A DNA stretch of 64,000 bases from Sulfuricella sp035530375 (GTDB lineage Bacteria > Pseudomonadota > Gammaproteobacteria > Burkholderiales > Sulfuricellaceae): assembly GCA_035530375.1 (NCBI GenBank), contig DATKUY010000007.1, forward strand, positions 11,693 through 75,692, written 5' to 3'. The notes beneath the pieces were generated by a model. It was not told the DNA's origin and did not search any database. It saw nothing but the letters and a program-made list of their open reading frames with translations. Below, piece after piece: positions 8,870 through 18,400 of this stretch (its first letter is position 1; each line of letters opens with the position of its first letter). The position numbers and the translations under genes are program-made.

Positions 8870-8946
8870 GTGCTGAAAAAAACGAAAGCGAAGCAACAAC
8901 GACTCAGAATCCAGCCCTTTTGCACTGAAAACTGAAAACCAACATA

Positions 8947-10953
8947 ATGACCAAACCCGTTTCGCTTTTGCTCGGCGTCCATGCCCATCAGCCGGTCGGC
9001 AATTTTCCGGAGGTGCTGGAGGATGCGCACCTGCGCTGCTACCGCCCGTTTATTCATACCCTGCACCGTTTCCCGGATTTCCATTTTGCCGTGCATTTTT
9101 CCGGCTGGCTGCTGGACTGGTTGCTTCAGCATTACCCCGAGGACATGGCGCTGCTGCGCGAGATGGTGAAGCGCGGCCAGGTCGAGATGTTCGGCGCCGG
9201 CGACACCGAGCCGGTGCTGGCGGTGATTCCTTACCGCGACCGCGTCGGGCAGGTAGACAGGCTGTCGGACAAGCTGGAAAAGAAGCTGGGCCAGCGACCT
9301 GAAGGAGCCTGGCTGACCGAGCGGGTGTGGGAGGCAACGGTGGTGCCTGCCTTGGCGGACTCGAAGATACGCTACGTGACGGTGGACGATTACCATTTCC
9401 TGTGCAGCGGCAAAACCGCAGCCGAGCTGGACGGCTTCTACACCACCGAGGAGGATGGCCGCAGGCTCGACCTGTTCCCGATTTCCGAGGCGCTCCGCTA
9501 CCGCTTTCCCTTCTCGCCTGCCAACGAGGCGGTGGCCTATCTGGAGCGTCTGGCCGACGAAGGCCACGAGGCCGCGGTGTACTTCGACGATATCGAGAAA
9601 TTCGGCATCTGGCCGGAGACTTATGAATGGGTATATGAAAAGGGCTGGCTGGTCAGTTTTATCGAGGGTGTGCTGGCTTCGTCGAAAATCCGTACGCAAC
9701 GTTATTGCGATTATCATGCCGCAGCCAGGACGCGTGGCGTGGTTTACCTGCCCACCACTTCCTACATCGAAATGAACGAGTGGACGTTGCCGGCCCCGGC
9801 TGCCAATCAGTATGCCGACATGGTCGCCCAGGCCAAGGCCGAGGGGCGCTTTGACCGGGAGAAGGCATTTTTGCGCGGCGGCATGTGGAAAAATTTCCTC
9901 TCCCGCTACCCCGAAGCAAACTGGATGCACAAGCGCATGCTGGGCCTGTCGGAACGCCTGGACAAGCTGCCGCCGAGCAAAAGAAAGCCGGCCATGCTCG
10001 ATGCACTTTACCGCGCCCAAGCCAACGACGCCTACTGGCACGGGCTGTTCGGCGGACTGTATCTGCCCCATCTGCGGCGCGCGGTGTACCACGCCATCAT
10101 TGAACTGGAGAGCAGCCTCGACCAGTGCGATCCGCGTCCGGCCAAGGTAAAGCTCGATTTCGATCTGGACGGTCACGACGAGGTGATGATGCACAATGCC
10201 GCCATCCAGGCGGTGGTGCGTCTGGATGGAAACGCCTGCGTGGGCGAGTTCGACAGCTACCTGTTGCGCCACAATTTTGCAGACAGCCTGATGCGTCAGA
10301 TCGAACACTACCACCGCAAAATTCACCTGCGCGACGATCAGGCGCGGCACCAGGGAGCCGGGATCGCCTCGGCGCATGACCGCGTGGTGTTCAAGCATGA
10401 AATTCTGCCGCATGACCTGGCTGTCGATGTGCGCCCGCGCGGTTTGTTCGTCGACAGCATCCGGCCGGAGAATGGCGATCCGCTGGCGCTGCAGGATTAC
10501 CGGGTCAAGGCGGAGCGGGATCTGACCATGACTTTCACCGGCGACGGGGTGGAGAAGCGGATGCACCTGGTGGAGAACCGTCTGGAAGTGGGCTACCGCT
10601 TCAGTGCAGGGGCGCGCGGCGCCTTTGTCACCGAGATCAACCTTGCCATGCCGAGCTGCGATGGCCCGGCTGGAAAGTTCATTTTTGCCGGCCAGATTCC
10701 GGGCGGTTTCGGACAGGCGATGGAACTGGCTTCGGTGAAGGAATTGCTGCTCGACGACGATGTTCTGGGTGGTGTAGTGAAGCTGACCTCGAATATGCCG
10801 GCGCGTCTTGTCAGCAAACCCCATTTCAGCGTATCGCAGTCCGAAGCCGGCTTCGAAAAAATCATGCAGGCGGTGACGCTGACGCTGGAATGGCCTTTGG
10901 AGGGAATGCAGCGTGAACTGCAGGTGGCGCTGGAAGTGCTGCCAAGGCCCTAG
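8947..10953 (+). CDS. GH57 4-alpha-glucanotransferase
   Basis: The 668-aa protein resembles the archaeal 4-alpha-glucanotransferase type (about 659 aa). The start is LLGVHAHQPVGNF. Glu125 in LTERVWEAT and Asp214 in VYFDDIEKFGIWP fall at or next to the positions of the known Thermococcus litoralis catalytic pair (E123/D214). The C-terminal half has the beta-rich domains typical of this subgroup (FDLDGHDEVMMHN, FSAGARGAFVTEINLAMPSCDG). It transfers glucan segments between acceptors. It is the third plus-strand gene of the glgC block and has no signal peptide. Confidence 0.88.
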   Translation: MTKPVSLLLGVHAHQPVGNFPEVLEDAHLRCYRPFIHTLHRFPDFHFAVHFSGWLLDWLLQHYPEDMALLREMVKRGQVEMFGAGDTEPVLAVIPYRDRVGQVDRLSDKLEKKLGQRPEGAWLTERVWEATVVPALADSKIRYVTVDDYHFLCSGKTAAELDGFYTTEEDGRRLDLFPISEALRYRFPFSPANEAVAYLERLADEGHEAAVYFDDIEKFGIWPETYEWVYEKGWLVSFIEGVLASSKIRTQRYCDYHAAARTRGVVYLPTTSYIEMNEWTLPAPAANQYADMVAQAKAEGRFDREKAFLRGGMWKNFLSRYPEANWMHKRMLGLSERLDKLPPSKRKPAMLDALYRAQANDAYWHGLFGGLYLPHLRRAVYHAIIELESSLDQCDPRPAKVKLDFDLDGHDEVMMHNAAIQAVVRLDGNACVGEFDSYLLRHNFADSLMRQIEHYHRKIHLRDDQARHQGAGIASAHDRVVFKHEILPHDLAVDVRPRGLFVDSIRPENGDPLALQDYRVKAERDLTMTFTGDGVEKRMHLVENRLEVGYRFSAGARGAFVTEINLAMPSCDGPAGKFIFAGQIPGGFGQAMELASVKELLLDDDVLGGVVKLTSNMPARLVSKPHFSVSQSEAGFEKIMQAVTLTLEWPLEGMQRELQVALEVLPRP

Positions 10954-10992
10954 AAAACCGGCAAAAATAACTTGAACAATCCGGATGCTGTA

Positions 10993-11082
10993 GTCGGGTT
11001 AGCCTGAAGGGCGTAACCCGGCGCATCGCGGGCCAATCGTCGAGTTACGCCAGGCTCTTATGCCTTTCAGAGTGAACCCGAC
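10993..11082. repeat. REP-like intergenic inverted repeat
   Basis: The ends are GTCGGGTT (10993-11000) and AACCCGAC (11075-11082). Inside, AGCCTGAAGGGCGTAAC faces GTTACGCCAGGCT. It resembles the CGGGTTA/TAACCCG elements common in betaproteobacterial gaps. It lies between the GH57 gene and the slyD-like gene. Confidence 0.55.
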
Positions 11083-11154
11083 CTGCGGGGCTGGGTTATA
11101 CTACCCCCCTTTTTTACCTGTGCCCTTATGGGCACCCGATCAGGAATTGCATTC

Positions 11155-11646
11155 ATGGCAGAGCAAAAAATCGGCAGCAACAAGACGGTACATGTGACTT
11201 ACACGATTCTGGACGGGCGCGGCAACGTGTTCGAACAGTACGACATGCCTATCGGCTATGTGCATGGTGCCAATAGCGGGCTGTTTGAGAAGATCGAGGC
11301 GGCGCTGGAAGGGCGCGTCGCCGGCGACAGGGTCGAAGTGACCCTGAATCCGGAAGAAGGCTTCGGCCCGCATTATGCCGACCTGACTTTCACCGACGAT
11401 GTCGACAACGTTCCGCCGGAATTCCGGCGCATCGGCGCCGAGGTGGAGTTCGAGAACGACAAGGGCGAGACCATGAAGTTCTTCGTCACCAAGATCGAAA
11501 ATGGCAAGCTGACCGTCGACTCGAATCATCCCATGGCCGGTCAGACCGTGACTTTCATCGTGAACGTGGTGTCGGTCAAGGATGCGACGCGGGAAGAAAT
11601 CGCCAAAGGCAGGCCGGACGACGAAAGCATGCCCAGCCTGCATTAG
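11155..11646 (+). CDS. slyD: FKBP-type peptidyl-prolyl isomerase, SlyD-like
   Basis: The 163-aa cytoplasmic protein has the SlyD arrangement: a split FKBP fold (KTVHVTYTILDGRGNVFEQYD and later GQTVTFIVNVVSVKDAT) with an inserted flap (EVTLNPEEGFGPHYADLTF). The usual His/Cys-rich metal-binding tail is reduced to a short DDESMPSLH end, so nickel delivery is doubtful. AGGAA lies 8 nt before the ATG at 11155; an upstream ATG at 11128 has no ribosome site. TATACT at 11097-11102 may be its -10 box. Confidence 0.8.
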   Translation: MAEQKIGSNKTVHVTYTILDGRGNVFEQYDMPIGYVHGANSGLFEKIEAALEGRVAGDRVEVTLNPEEGFGPHYADLTFTDDVDNVPPEFRRIGAEVEFENDKGETMKFFVTKIENGKLTVDSNHPMAGQTVTFIVNVVSVKDATREEIAKGRPDDESMPSLH

Positions 11647-11653
11647 GGCACGA

Positions 11654-12007
11654 TCAGGGCGTGCGCTTGCGGCGCTCGAACGCCAAAATGTCGGCAGAAT
11701 GAAGCGGATGCCCGGATTCCTGATGTACTAGATCCCTGATCGCCGATATGAGTCCATGCTCATCGTAAACCAGTTTCCACATCATATTGCTGAGGCGGAT
11801 ACAGGCTGAAAGCGGGGTGCTCGCGCGCGCGCGCTCCATGTCGATGCGCCATTGCAGGGCGCGCAATCTGGGCTGCATATCCAGTGGCGCCAGTGCGATA
11901 ACCTCTTCGATAGCATATTCACGCAACTCCTCAACAGCATCCGGGTCAGATTGGGCGAGCGTCATCCATTCATCGAAATCGAAAGGTTCTGAAAGGGATA
12001 CACACAT
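11654..12007 (-). CDS. DUF3135 domain protein
   Basis: The 117-aa cytoplasmic protein matches DUF3135, a small helical family of unknown function (FDFDEWMTLAQSDPDAVEELR; LRALQWRIDMERARA; MMWKLVYDEHG). The start is ATG 12007, five nt after AGGAG. An in-frame GTG at 12013 overlaps that ribosome site and is less likely. The gene is convergent with the slyD-like gene (7 nt between stops). Confidence 0.75.
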   Translation of the reverse strand: MCVSLSEPFDFDEWMTLAQSDPDAVEELREYAIEEVIALAPLDMQPRLRALQWRIDMERARASTPLSACIRLSNMMWKLVYDEHGLISAIRDLVHQESGHPLHSADILAFERRKRTP

Positions 12008-12432
12008 GGCCACTCCTCTTGCGCATTAAAATTATGCCGGACCAAAGGCGTTGGTGTTTCTGATGCCGAACCACTGCTTTTATTCTAGTTCACTTTATAA
12101 AAATATTGAGGGTGCCTCTAAAAATTCAGAGTTCGCCCAAATACCCCACAGGGGGACACCAGTCCGCTACGGGTAAAAGCATCGGAATCATACGCAAGGC
12201 GCGAATAAAATCTCACGGCGCAGCATAGAGTGAGTCGAGATAAGAAAAATTTTATGAGTAACGCTGCATAACCAGCCACTTGGTTACCATTTTTTGGCGG
12301 CCTGGTGGAATGGCTGGTAGTTTCATCAGCCGGGATGAAATCCGGATTTTTAGCGGTGTTCTTGAGGGTATCGCGAGGGAGGGGCTGGACGATGCGCCGC
12401 CCACTCAGGGTGGGCGGGCGTTGAGGCAGTGA
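12008..12432. other. 425-bp non-coding gap with hairpins
   Basis: No credible gene. From about 12112 to 12372 it looks like a small non-autonomous element: GGTGCCTCTAAAAAT on the left and ATTTTTAGCGGTGTTC on the right are imperfect inverted ends. Between them lie hairpins such as CCAGCCA/TGGCTGG and TTTCATC/GATGAAA. The end match is only about 11 of 17, so a MITE-like origin is tentative. Confidence 0.3.
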
Positions 12433-12942
12433 TCAGTGCATGTTCTTGTGATCGTGCACCATTTCCTGTTTCATTTCCATCTTCATCTCGGTCTGGATCT
12501 TGCGTGCCGGCACTTCCACCTTTTTGCTGCTGCCATCCTCGAAGGTTAGCGTGATCGCCACGTTGTCGCCTTCCTTAAGTTCCCGCTTGAGGCCGATCAT
12601 CATTACATGCAGACTGCCGGGCTTGAGCGCGGCTTCGCCTTTGGCCTTGATATCGATGTCCTTGACCGGGCGCATTTTCATCACGCCACCTTCGTTGGTG
12701 TGGGTATGCAACTCCGTTACCTTGGAGGCGGAGCTTTCTGCCTTGACCAGTTTGTGATCTTTGCTGTCAGAGTTTTTGAGTACCATGAATGCGCTTGTGT
12801 TGGTCATGCCGGTGGGCACGATGCGCACATAGGGATCGCTGACGGAAATGCTCTCCGCAGCCGGGCCGGCCAGAACCGGAGCGGCGATCAGGGCGCCCAT
12901 CATGCAGGTTGCGATGCGAATGGAACGAAATTTGCCGGTCAT
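12433..12942 (-). CDS. pcuC: periplasmic copper chaperone PCuAC
   Basis: The 169-aa exported protein has a signal peptide ending near residue 25 (APVLAGPA). The PCuAC metal site is visible: ELHTHTNEGGVMKMRPV followed by LKPGSLHVMMIGL (the H...M...HxM pattern). The family carries Cu(I) to the CuA or CuB site of cytochrome oxidase. The C-terminal tail is unusually Met/His-rich (MKMEMKQEMVHDHKNMH) and may bind extra copper. It lies 35 nt downstream of the SCO gene in the same direction, a common pairing. Confidence 0.92.
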   Translation of the reverse strand: MTGKFRSIRIATCMMGALIAAPVLAGPAAESISVSDPYVRIVPTGMTNTSAFMVLKNSDSKDHKLVKAESSASKVTELHTHTNEGGVMKMRPVKDIDIKAKGEAALKPGSLHVMMIGLKRELKEGDNVAITLTFEDGSSKKVEVPARKIQTEMKMEMKQEMVHDHKNMH

Positions 12943-12977
12943 ACTTTTCTCCTTGTTACAGTTGATAAAATTGAAGC

Positions 12978-13571
12978 TTACCCTTTTTTCATCGCGGCAC
13001 GGATGGCATCGACGATCTGTGCCGGCGGGGTGCCGTGGTCAAGGGTCTTGAACAGGCTGCCATCGGGTGCGATGACGTAGGTATAGGCAGAGTGATCTAC
13101 CACGTAGCCCCCGGTCGAACCGGTATTATGCTTGGCGTAACCCACGCCGTACAGCTTTGCCGCTTTGGCGATGGCCTCCGGGGTGCCGCTCAATCCCATG
13201 ATGTTCGGGTGAAAATAGGCGGTGTAGGATTTGAGCTTGTCCAGGGTGTCGCGCTCCGGATCGACCGTGACGAACAGCATCTGCACCTTATCGAGTTCCG
13301 CCTTGTTGAGGGAAGCCAGGGCCTGGGAGGTGAAACCCAGCGAAGTCGGGCAGATGTCCGGGCAAAAAGTATAGCCGAAATACAGCAGCACCACCTTGCC
13401 CTTGAGGGAGTGCAGCGCCACAGGGCCGTTGGCTGATTGCAGGGTGAAATCGCCGCCCCCGGTTTTAGCCGGGCCGGGCTGGTCGTTTTCATTGGCAGGC
13501 TGCCGCATGACCAGAGCCCAGAACAGCAGCAGGGCGAGCGCCGCTATGATTCCGATAGAGATTTTTTTCAT
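12978..13571 (-). CDS. SCO1/SenC family copper chaperone
   Basis: The 197-aa protein is membrane-anchored by an N-terminal helix (ISIGIIAALALLLFWALVM). The thioredoxin-like domain carries the copper motif FCPDICP (Cys70, Cys74) and the distal VVDHSAY histidine. SCO proteins assemble the CuA centre of cytochrome oxidase. The ATG at 13571 is chosen over an in-frame TTG five codons upstream. First gene of a two-gene unit with pcuC. Confidence 0.92.
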   Translation of the reverse strand: MKKISIGIIAALALLLFWALVMRQPANENDQPGPAKTGGGDFTLQSANGPVALHSLKGKVVLLYFGYTFCPDICPTSLGFTSQALASLNKAELDKVQMLFVTVDPERDTLDKLKSYTAYFHPNIMGLSGTPEAIAKAAKLYGVGYAKHNTGSTGGYVVDHSAYTYVIAPDGSLFKTLDHGTPPAQIVDAIRAAMKKG

Positions 13572-14291
13572 GGTTAATTTCTTCAATTGCCCGGTGTTTC
13601 AAATACAGGCAGCACTGCAATAAGCGCGATGGTTTGCCGTTTTCCCGGCGCGGCTGGTAAATCCATGTTGTTTTGTCTCAAGACTCATGCAAACGATGTG
13701 CCAGAAATAGATTCAATTAAATCAATGCGCCTTGGCGTGGCATGTGTGGCATATGCCGCAGATTGTGTGATGCCGCACGCCGAACCGCATCCTAACTTGC
13801 TTTGCCACGCTTTGCCAGCATTGAAAAATTGCCGCTGGCATGGTCCCGGAATTAGAATGCACCCGTAAAAAAACAAGCTCAAAATTTTCTACCTGATCCT
13901 GGTGCTGGCGGTCTGCATGTTTCATCTCATGCGCATGTCCATGCCGTAGCGCCGGTTTTAAATCATTCCGCGCATTTCCAGACGTTCACGGCAGACTCGA
14001 GTGACTTCCCCGTGGTCGGCACCGCCAGCGAGTTCAAGCGCGACCCGGCGAGTAATGGTTTTGTTTTGGCGTCGCCGCACGCTTGCCGCTGGTTTATGCC
14101 GCCACCGGCACGGGTTTTTCTGCTTTCCGCTCTTTGGTCTATGCTTCCAGAAAGTTCCTTTTTTTCCGGATCGCCGTCATCCAAAGCGCCGCTCATAGCT
14201 TCTTAAGCTGTTCTTAAGTTAACCGGTTCAGAATCTGTTTGCCGCTCCTGCTCGGGATGCGGCTGGTGCCGAGTTTTGCAAGGAGATGGAT
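13572..14291. other. 720-bp gap between copper genes and RND operon
   Basis: No intact gene is recognised. The only coding-like part is the degraded frame at 13857-14206. Near the 3' end there is a short direct repeat, TTCTTAAG-like, at about 14200-14217, which may be promoter-proximal for the efflux operon. A ribosome site (AGGAG) precedes ATG 14292. Confidence 0.4.
13857..14206 (+). pseudogene. degraded small exported-protein gene (tentative)
   Basis: One frame reads like a signal peptide (KLKIFYLILVLAVCMFHL), stops soon after, and a second frame continues HAHVHAVAPVLNHSAHF ... SDFPVVGTASEF to a stop at 14206. No in-frame start precedes the first part: an ATG at 13857 is followed by TAA and a 7-A run. 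A frameshifted remnant of a small periplasmic gene ahead of the metal-efflux operon would explain this. Function is not recognised. Confidence 0.3.
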
Positions 14292-15410
14292 ATGTTGAAA
14301 GCGTCAGTGCTGCGTGCCTGCCGTGTGGTTTTGCTGCTTTGTGGTCTTTGTGCTGCCGCACCCCTTTTCGCCAATAATGAAATCAAACTGTCTGCCGTCC
14401 AGGCCAAGGCAATGGGCGTGGTTACGGCGGCGCTTTCCAGTTCCGCTGCCGAGTCCGGCAAGGGTTTGCCGGCTCGTGTGGTGGTCCCCAATCACCAACT
14501 GCACATCATCAGCGCACCGCTTGCCGGATTGGTCGAATCTGTGGCGGTGGCGCCCGGCCAGGCAGTGAAGAAGGGGCAGGTGCTGGCCCGGCTGCAAAGC
14601 CCTGGCCTGGTGGAAATCCAGCGCGGTTTCCTGCAGGCGGCAACCCAGTCGCATCTGGCGCAGGAAAGCATGAATCGCGACGAACAACTTTTCAGGGAAG
14701 GGATTATCGCCGAAAGCCGCTACTTTGCCGCCAAGGGCCGTTATGCCGAGGCCGGGGCAGCGCTGTCTGAGCGCCGCCAGGCTCTCCGTTTGGCGGGCTT
14801 TGGCGATGCCGCGTTGCAGCGGTTGGAAAGAAGCCATGCGATGTCCTCTGTTATCGAGGTCAACGCGCCGGTAAGCGGCGTGGTGCTGGAGTCTATGGCT
14901 GTTTCCGGTCAGCGTGTCGAGGCGGCCACGCCGTTGTGCAAGCTGGCGCAGCTTGTACCGTTGTGGCTGGAGATCCAGGCGCCGATTGCACAGGTTGTTG
15001 GCCTGCAGCCAGGCGCCGCGGTCGGCGTGCCGGCCTACACGGCCAGCGGAAAAGTGACGCAAATTGGACGTGGCGTCGAGGAGGGCAGCCAGACCATAAT
15101 AGTGCGCGCCGAGATTCGCCTGGGTGTAGAAAACCTGCGCCCAGGCCAGTTCGTCGAAGCGGTGCTGGCCGTCAATGGCAGCGACAAACACTGGCATCTG
15201 CCAAATTCCGCACTGGTGCGTTTGCGCGACCAGCCCTATGTGTTCGTCCAGACCGCAGCCGGGTTCCGTCTCCAGCCCGTCAAGCTTTCCGGCGAGGCCG
15301 CCGACAGCAGCGTGGTGAGCGGAGATTTCAAGGGCGACGAGCGCATCGCGGTGCGCGGCACCTCCTCGCTGAAAGCCATGCTGCAAGGTTTGTCGGCGGG
15401 GGGCGAATAA
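14292..15410 (+). CDS. RND efflux periplasmic adaptor (CusB/CzcB type)
   Basis: The 372-aa protein has a signal peptide (VVLLLCGLCAAAPLFA), a biotinyl-lipoyl-like hairpin (HIISAPLAGLVESVAVAPGQAVKKGQVLARL), a coiled-coil segment and a beta-barrel domain (PGQFVEAVLAVNG). It links the inner-membrane pump to the outer-membrane channel. ATG 14292 has AGGAG with 6-nt spacing; ATG 14286 abuts the ribosome site. It is directly followed by the pump gene with no gap. The metal specificity is not readable from sequence. Confidence 0.9.
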   Translation: MLKASVLRACRVVLLLCGLCAAAPLFANNEIKLSAVQAKAMGVVTAALSSSAAESGKGLPARVVVPNHQLHIISAPLAGLVESVAVAPGQAVKKGQVLARLQSPGLVEIQRGFLQAATQSHLAQESMNRDEQLFREGIIAESRYFAAKGRYAEAGAALSERRQALRLAGFGDAALQRLERSHAMSSVIEVNAPVSGVVLESMAVSGQRVEAATPLCKLAQLVPLWLEIQAPIAQVVGLQPGAAVGVPAYTASGKVTQIGRGVEEGSQTIIVRAEIRLGVENLRPGQFVEAVLAVNGSDKHWHLPNSALVRLRDQPYVFVQTAAGFRLQPVKLSGEAADSSVVSGDFKGDERIAVRGTSSLKAMLQGLSAGGE

Positions 15411-18400
15411 ATGCTTTCCAGAATTATCGAATTTTCCCTGACCCAGCGGCTGGTGGTCGCCCTGACCACCCTGATGCTGGTCGGCGCTGGCGCGGTGGCT
15501 TTCAACCAGTTGCCGATAGATGCGTTCCCCGATGTCGCATCGACTCAGGTCAAGATCATTCTCAAGGCGCCCGGCATGACGCCGGAAGAGGTCGAGACGC
15601 GCATCGTGGCGCCGATCGAGGTTGAACTGCTGGGCATTCCGAACAAGAAAATACTGCGCTCGGTATCGAAGTATGCGGTCACTGATATCACCATAGATTT
15701 TGAAGACGGCACGGATATCTACTGGGCGCGCAGCCAGGTGGCGGAGCGTCTGGGTGGCGTGATGAAGGATCTGCCGTCCGGCATCAGCGGCGGCCTCGCG
15801 CCGATCACCACGCCGCTCGGCGAAATGCTGATGTTCACCATCGAAGGCGGCGACCTTACGCAGATGGAGCGGCGCTCCCTGCTCGACTGGGTGATCCGCC
15901 CGGCGTTGCGCACCCTGCCGGGGGTGGCGGACGTCAACACGCTGGGCGGAATGGTGCGCAGCTTCGAAGTGATGCCGGATAGCGCAGCCCTTCAGGCGCG
16001 CGGCATTTCGATCGAGCAGTTGCAGAAAGCCCTTGAAACCAACAATCGCAACGATGGCGCGGGGCGCTTGAATGACGGCGAGGAAGTGCTGCTGGTGCGC
16101 AGCGAAGGGGCGATCAAAACGCTCGATGACCTGCGCGCCATCACGATTTCCAGCCGCGATGGCCAGGTAGTGCGGGTGGGCGACGTGGCGACGGTGCGCA
16201 TCGGCAATCTGAGCCGCTACGGCGCCGTTACCAAGGACGGCAAGGGCGAGGCGGTGGAAGGGCTGGTGTTGGGCTTGCGCGGCGCCAACGCCAGCACGGT
16301 GGTGGCTGGCGTCAAGGCGCGGCTGAAAGAGATCGCGCCCTCGCTCCCCCCCGGCGTCACGACCAAAATTTTCTACGATCGCGGCAACCTGGTGGAACGG
16401 GCTGTCGGCACGGTGGCCAAGGCGTTGATGGAGGCGATCGTGCTGGTGGTGATCCTGCTCCTGCTGTTCCTCGGCAACCTGCGTGCCGCCATTGTGGTGG
16501 CGGTAACGCTGCCGCTGGCTGCATTGTTCACTTTCATCCTGATGCGCCAGTTCGGCATGTCGGCCAACCTGATGAGCCTGGGCGGGCTGGCCATCGCCCT
16601 GGGCATGCTGGTGGATGCGGCGGTGGTGGTGGTGGAGAACATCGTATCCCACCTTGCCCACGATCCCGGCGAGAAAAACATTCCGCGCCTGCATGTGATT
16701 TACCGGGCGGTCAAGGAGGTAGTGATGCCGGTGACCATGGGCGTGGTGATCATCATCGTGGTGTTTCTGCCGCTGATGACCTTGCAGGGGCTGGAAGGCA
16801 AGCTGTTCATCCCGGTGGCGCTGACCATCGTGTTTGCGCTGGCCGGATCGCTGATTCTGGCGCTCACCTCGATTCCGGTGCTGTCCTCATATCTATTGAA
16901 ACAAAGCGGCCATGAAGACCCCTGGCTGGTGCGCAAGCTGACTGCGGCCTACATGCCTGCGCTGGGCTGGGCGCTCAAGCATGGGAAAATCGTTGCGGTC
17001 GGCGCGTTTGCTTCGCTGGCGCTGACGGCGGCGGTATATCCCCTGATCGGCAAGACCTTCATGCCGGTGATGGACGAGGGCGACATCATTATCGGCATCG
17101 AAAAGCTGCCTTCGATCAATCTTCAGCAAAGCCTCGAACTCGACCTGAAAATCCAGCGCGCGATCATGGAAAAAGTGCCGGAGGTGAAGGGCATCGTTGC
17201 GCGGGTCGGGGCGGACGAGCTCGGTCTTGACCCGATGGGCTTCAATCAGACCGATACCTTTCTGGTGCTCAAGCCGCGCGACCAATGGCGCAAGCCGGAC
17301 AAGGAATGGCTCACCGACCAGTTGCGCGAGGTGTTGAAGGATTTTCCGGGTGTATCCCACAGCTTTACCCAGCCAATCGACATGCGCGTTTCGGAGATGG
17401 TCATCGGTGTGCGCGGCGACGTGGCGGTGAAGATTTTCGGGCCCGACCTCGCCACCCTCAACCAGCAGGCGGAAAAGATCGAGGCCGTACTCAAGGGCAT
17501 CAAGGGCAGCGAGGACGTCTACCGGGTGATGAACGAGGGGGTACAGTATCTGAAAATCGATATCGACCGCCTTGCCGCCGGGCGCATGGGTCTGTCGGTC
17601 GACGAGGTCGGCGATCGCCTGCGTTCCCAGCTCGAAGGCAAGGTTCTGGGCGTGGTTCTGGAAGGCGTGCGGCGCACTCCGGTGCTGCTGCGCGGCAGCG
17701 ATGCCGTGCGCGATGCCCCGGCACTGTTTGCCGATCTGCGCCTGGTGCTGCCTTCCGGTCAGAGCGTACCGCTGGCAGCAGTGGCAAAACTGAAGCGGGT
17801 CGATGGGCCGGTCAAGATCGACCGTGAAAATTCGCAGCGCTATGCCGTGGTGCAAACCAATGTGCGGGGACGCGATCTGGTCGGCTTCGTCGAAGAGGCG
17901 AAACAGGCGGTGGCAAAACAATCGCCTTTGCCTGCCGGTTATTCCCTCACCTGGGGCGGCCAGTTCGAGAACCAGCAGCGTGCCGCGGCGCGGCTTGCCA
18001 TCGTGGTACCGATCGCGCTCGGCCTGATCCATCTGCTGCTGTTCGCCACCTTCGGCTCGATGCGCCAGGCGTGGCTGGTGTTTGCCAACATCCCCTTTGC
18101 CCTGGTGGGCGGAGTGTGGGCACTGTGGCTGTCGGGCGAATACCTGTCGGTGCCGGCGTCGGTCGGCTTCATCGCCCTGCTTGGCATCGCGGTGCTGAAT
18201 GGCGTGGTGATGGTGAGCTATTTCAACCAGTTGAGGGCACAGGGCATGGCGCTGGCCGAAGTGGTGGTAGAGGGTGCCAAACGGCGCCTGCGGCCAGTGA
18301 TGATGACCGCCAGTATCACTGCTTTCGGCCTGATTCCGCTGCTGTTTGCCAACGGCCCCGGCTCTGAAATTCAAAAACCCTTGGCGATCGTGGTGATCGG

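Noticed and set aside
8767..10824. 685-codon minus-strand open frame opposite the GH57 glucanotransferase
   Set aside because: The opposite strand has an intact enzyme with catalytic residues; this frame is a compositional shadow rich in His/Gln/Arg.
14304..16694. 796-codon minus-strand open frame opposite the RND adaptor and pump
   Set aside because: Spans two real genes on the other strand and has low-complexity His/Gln-rich translation without domains.
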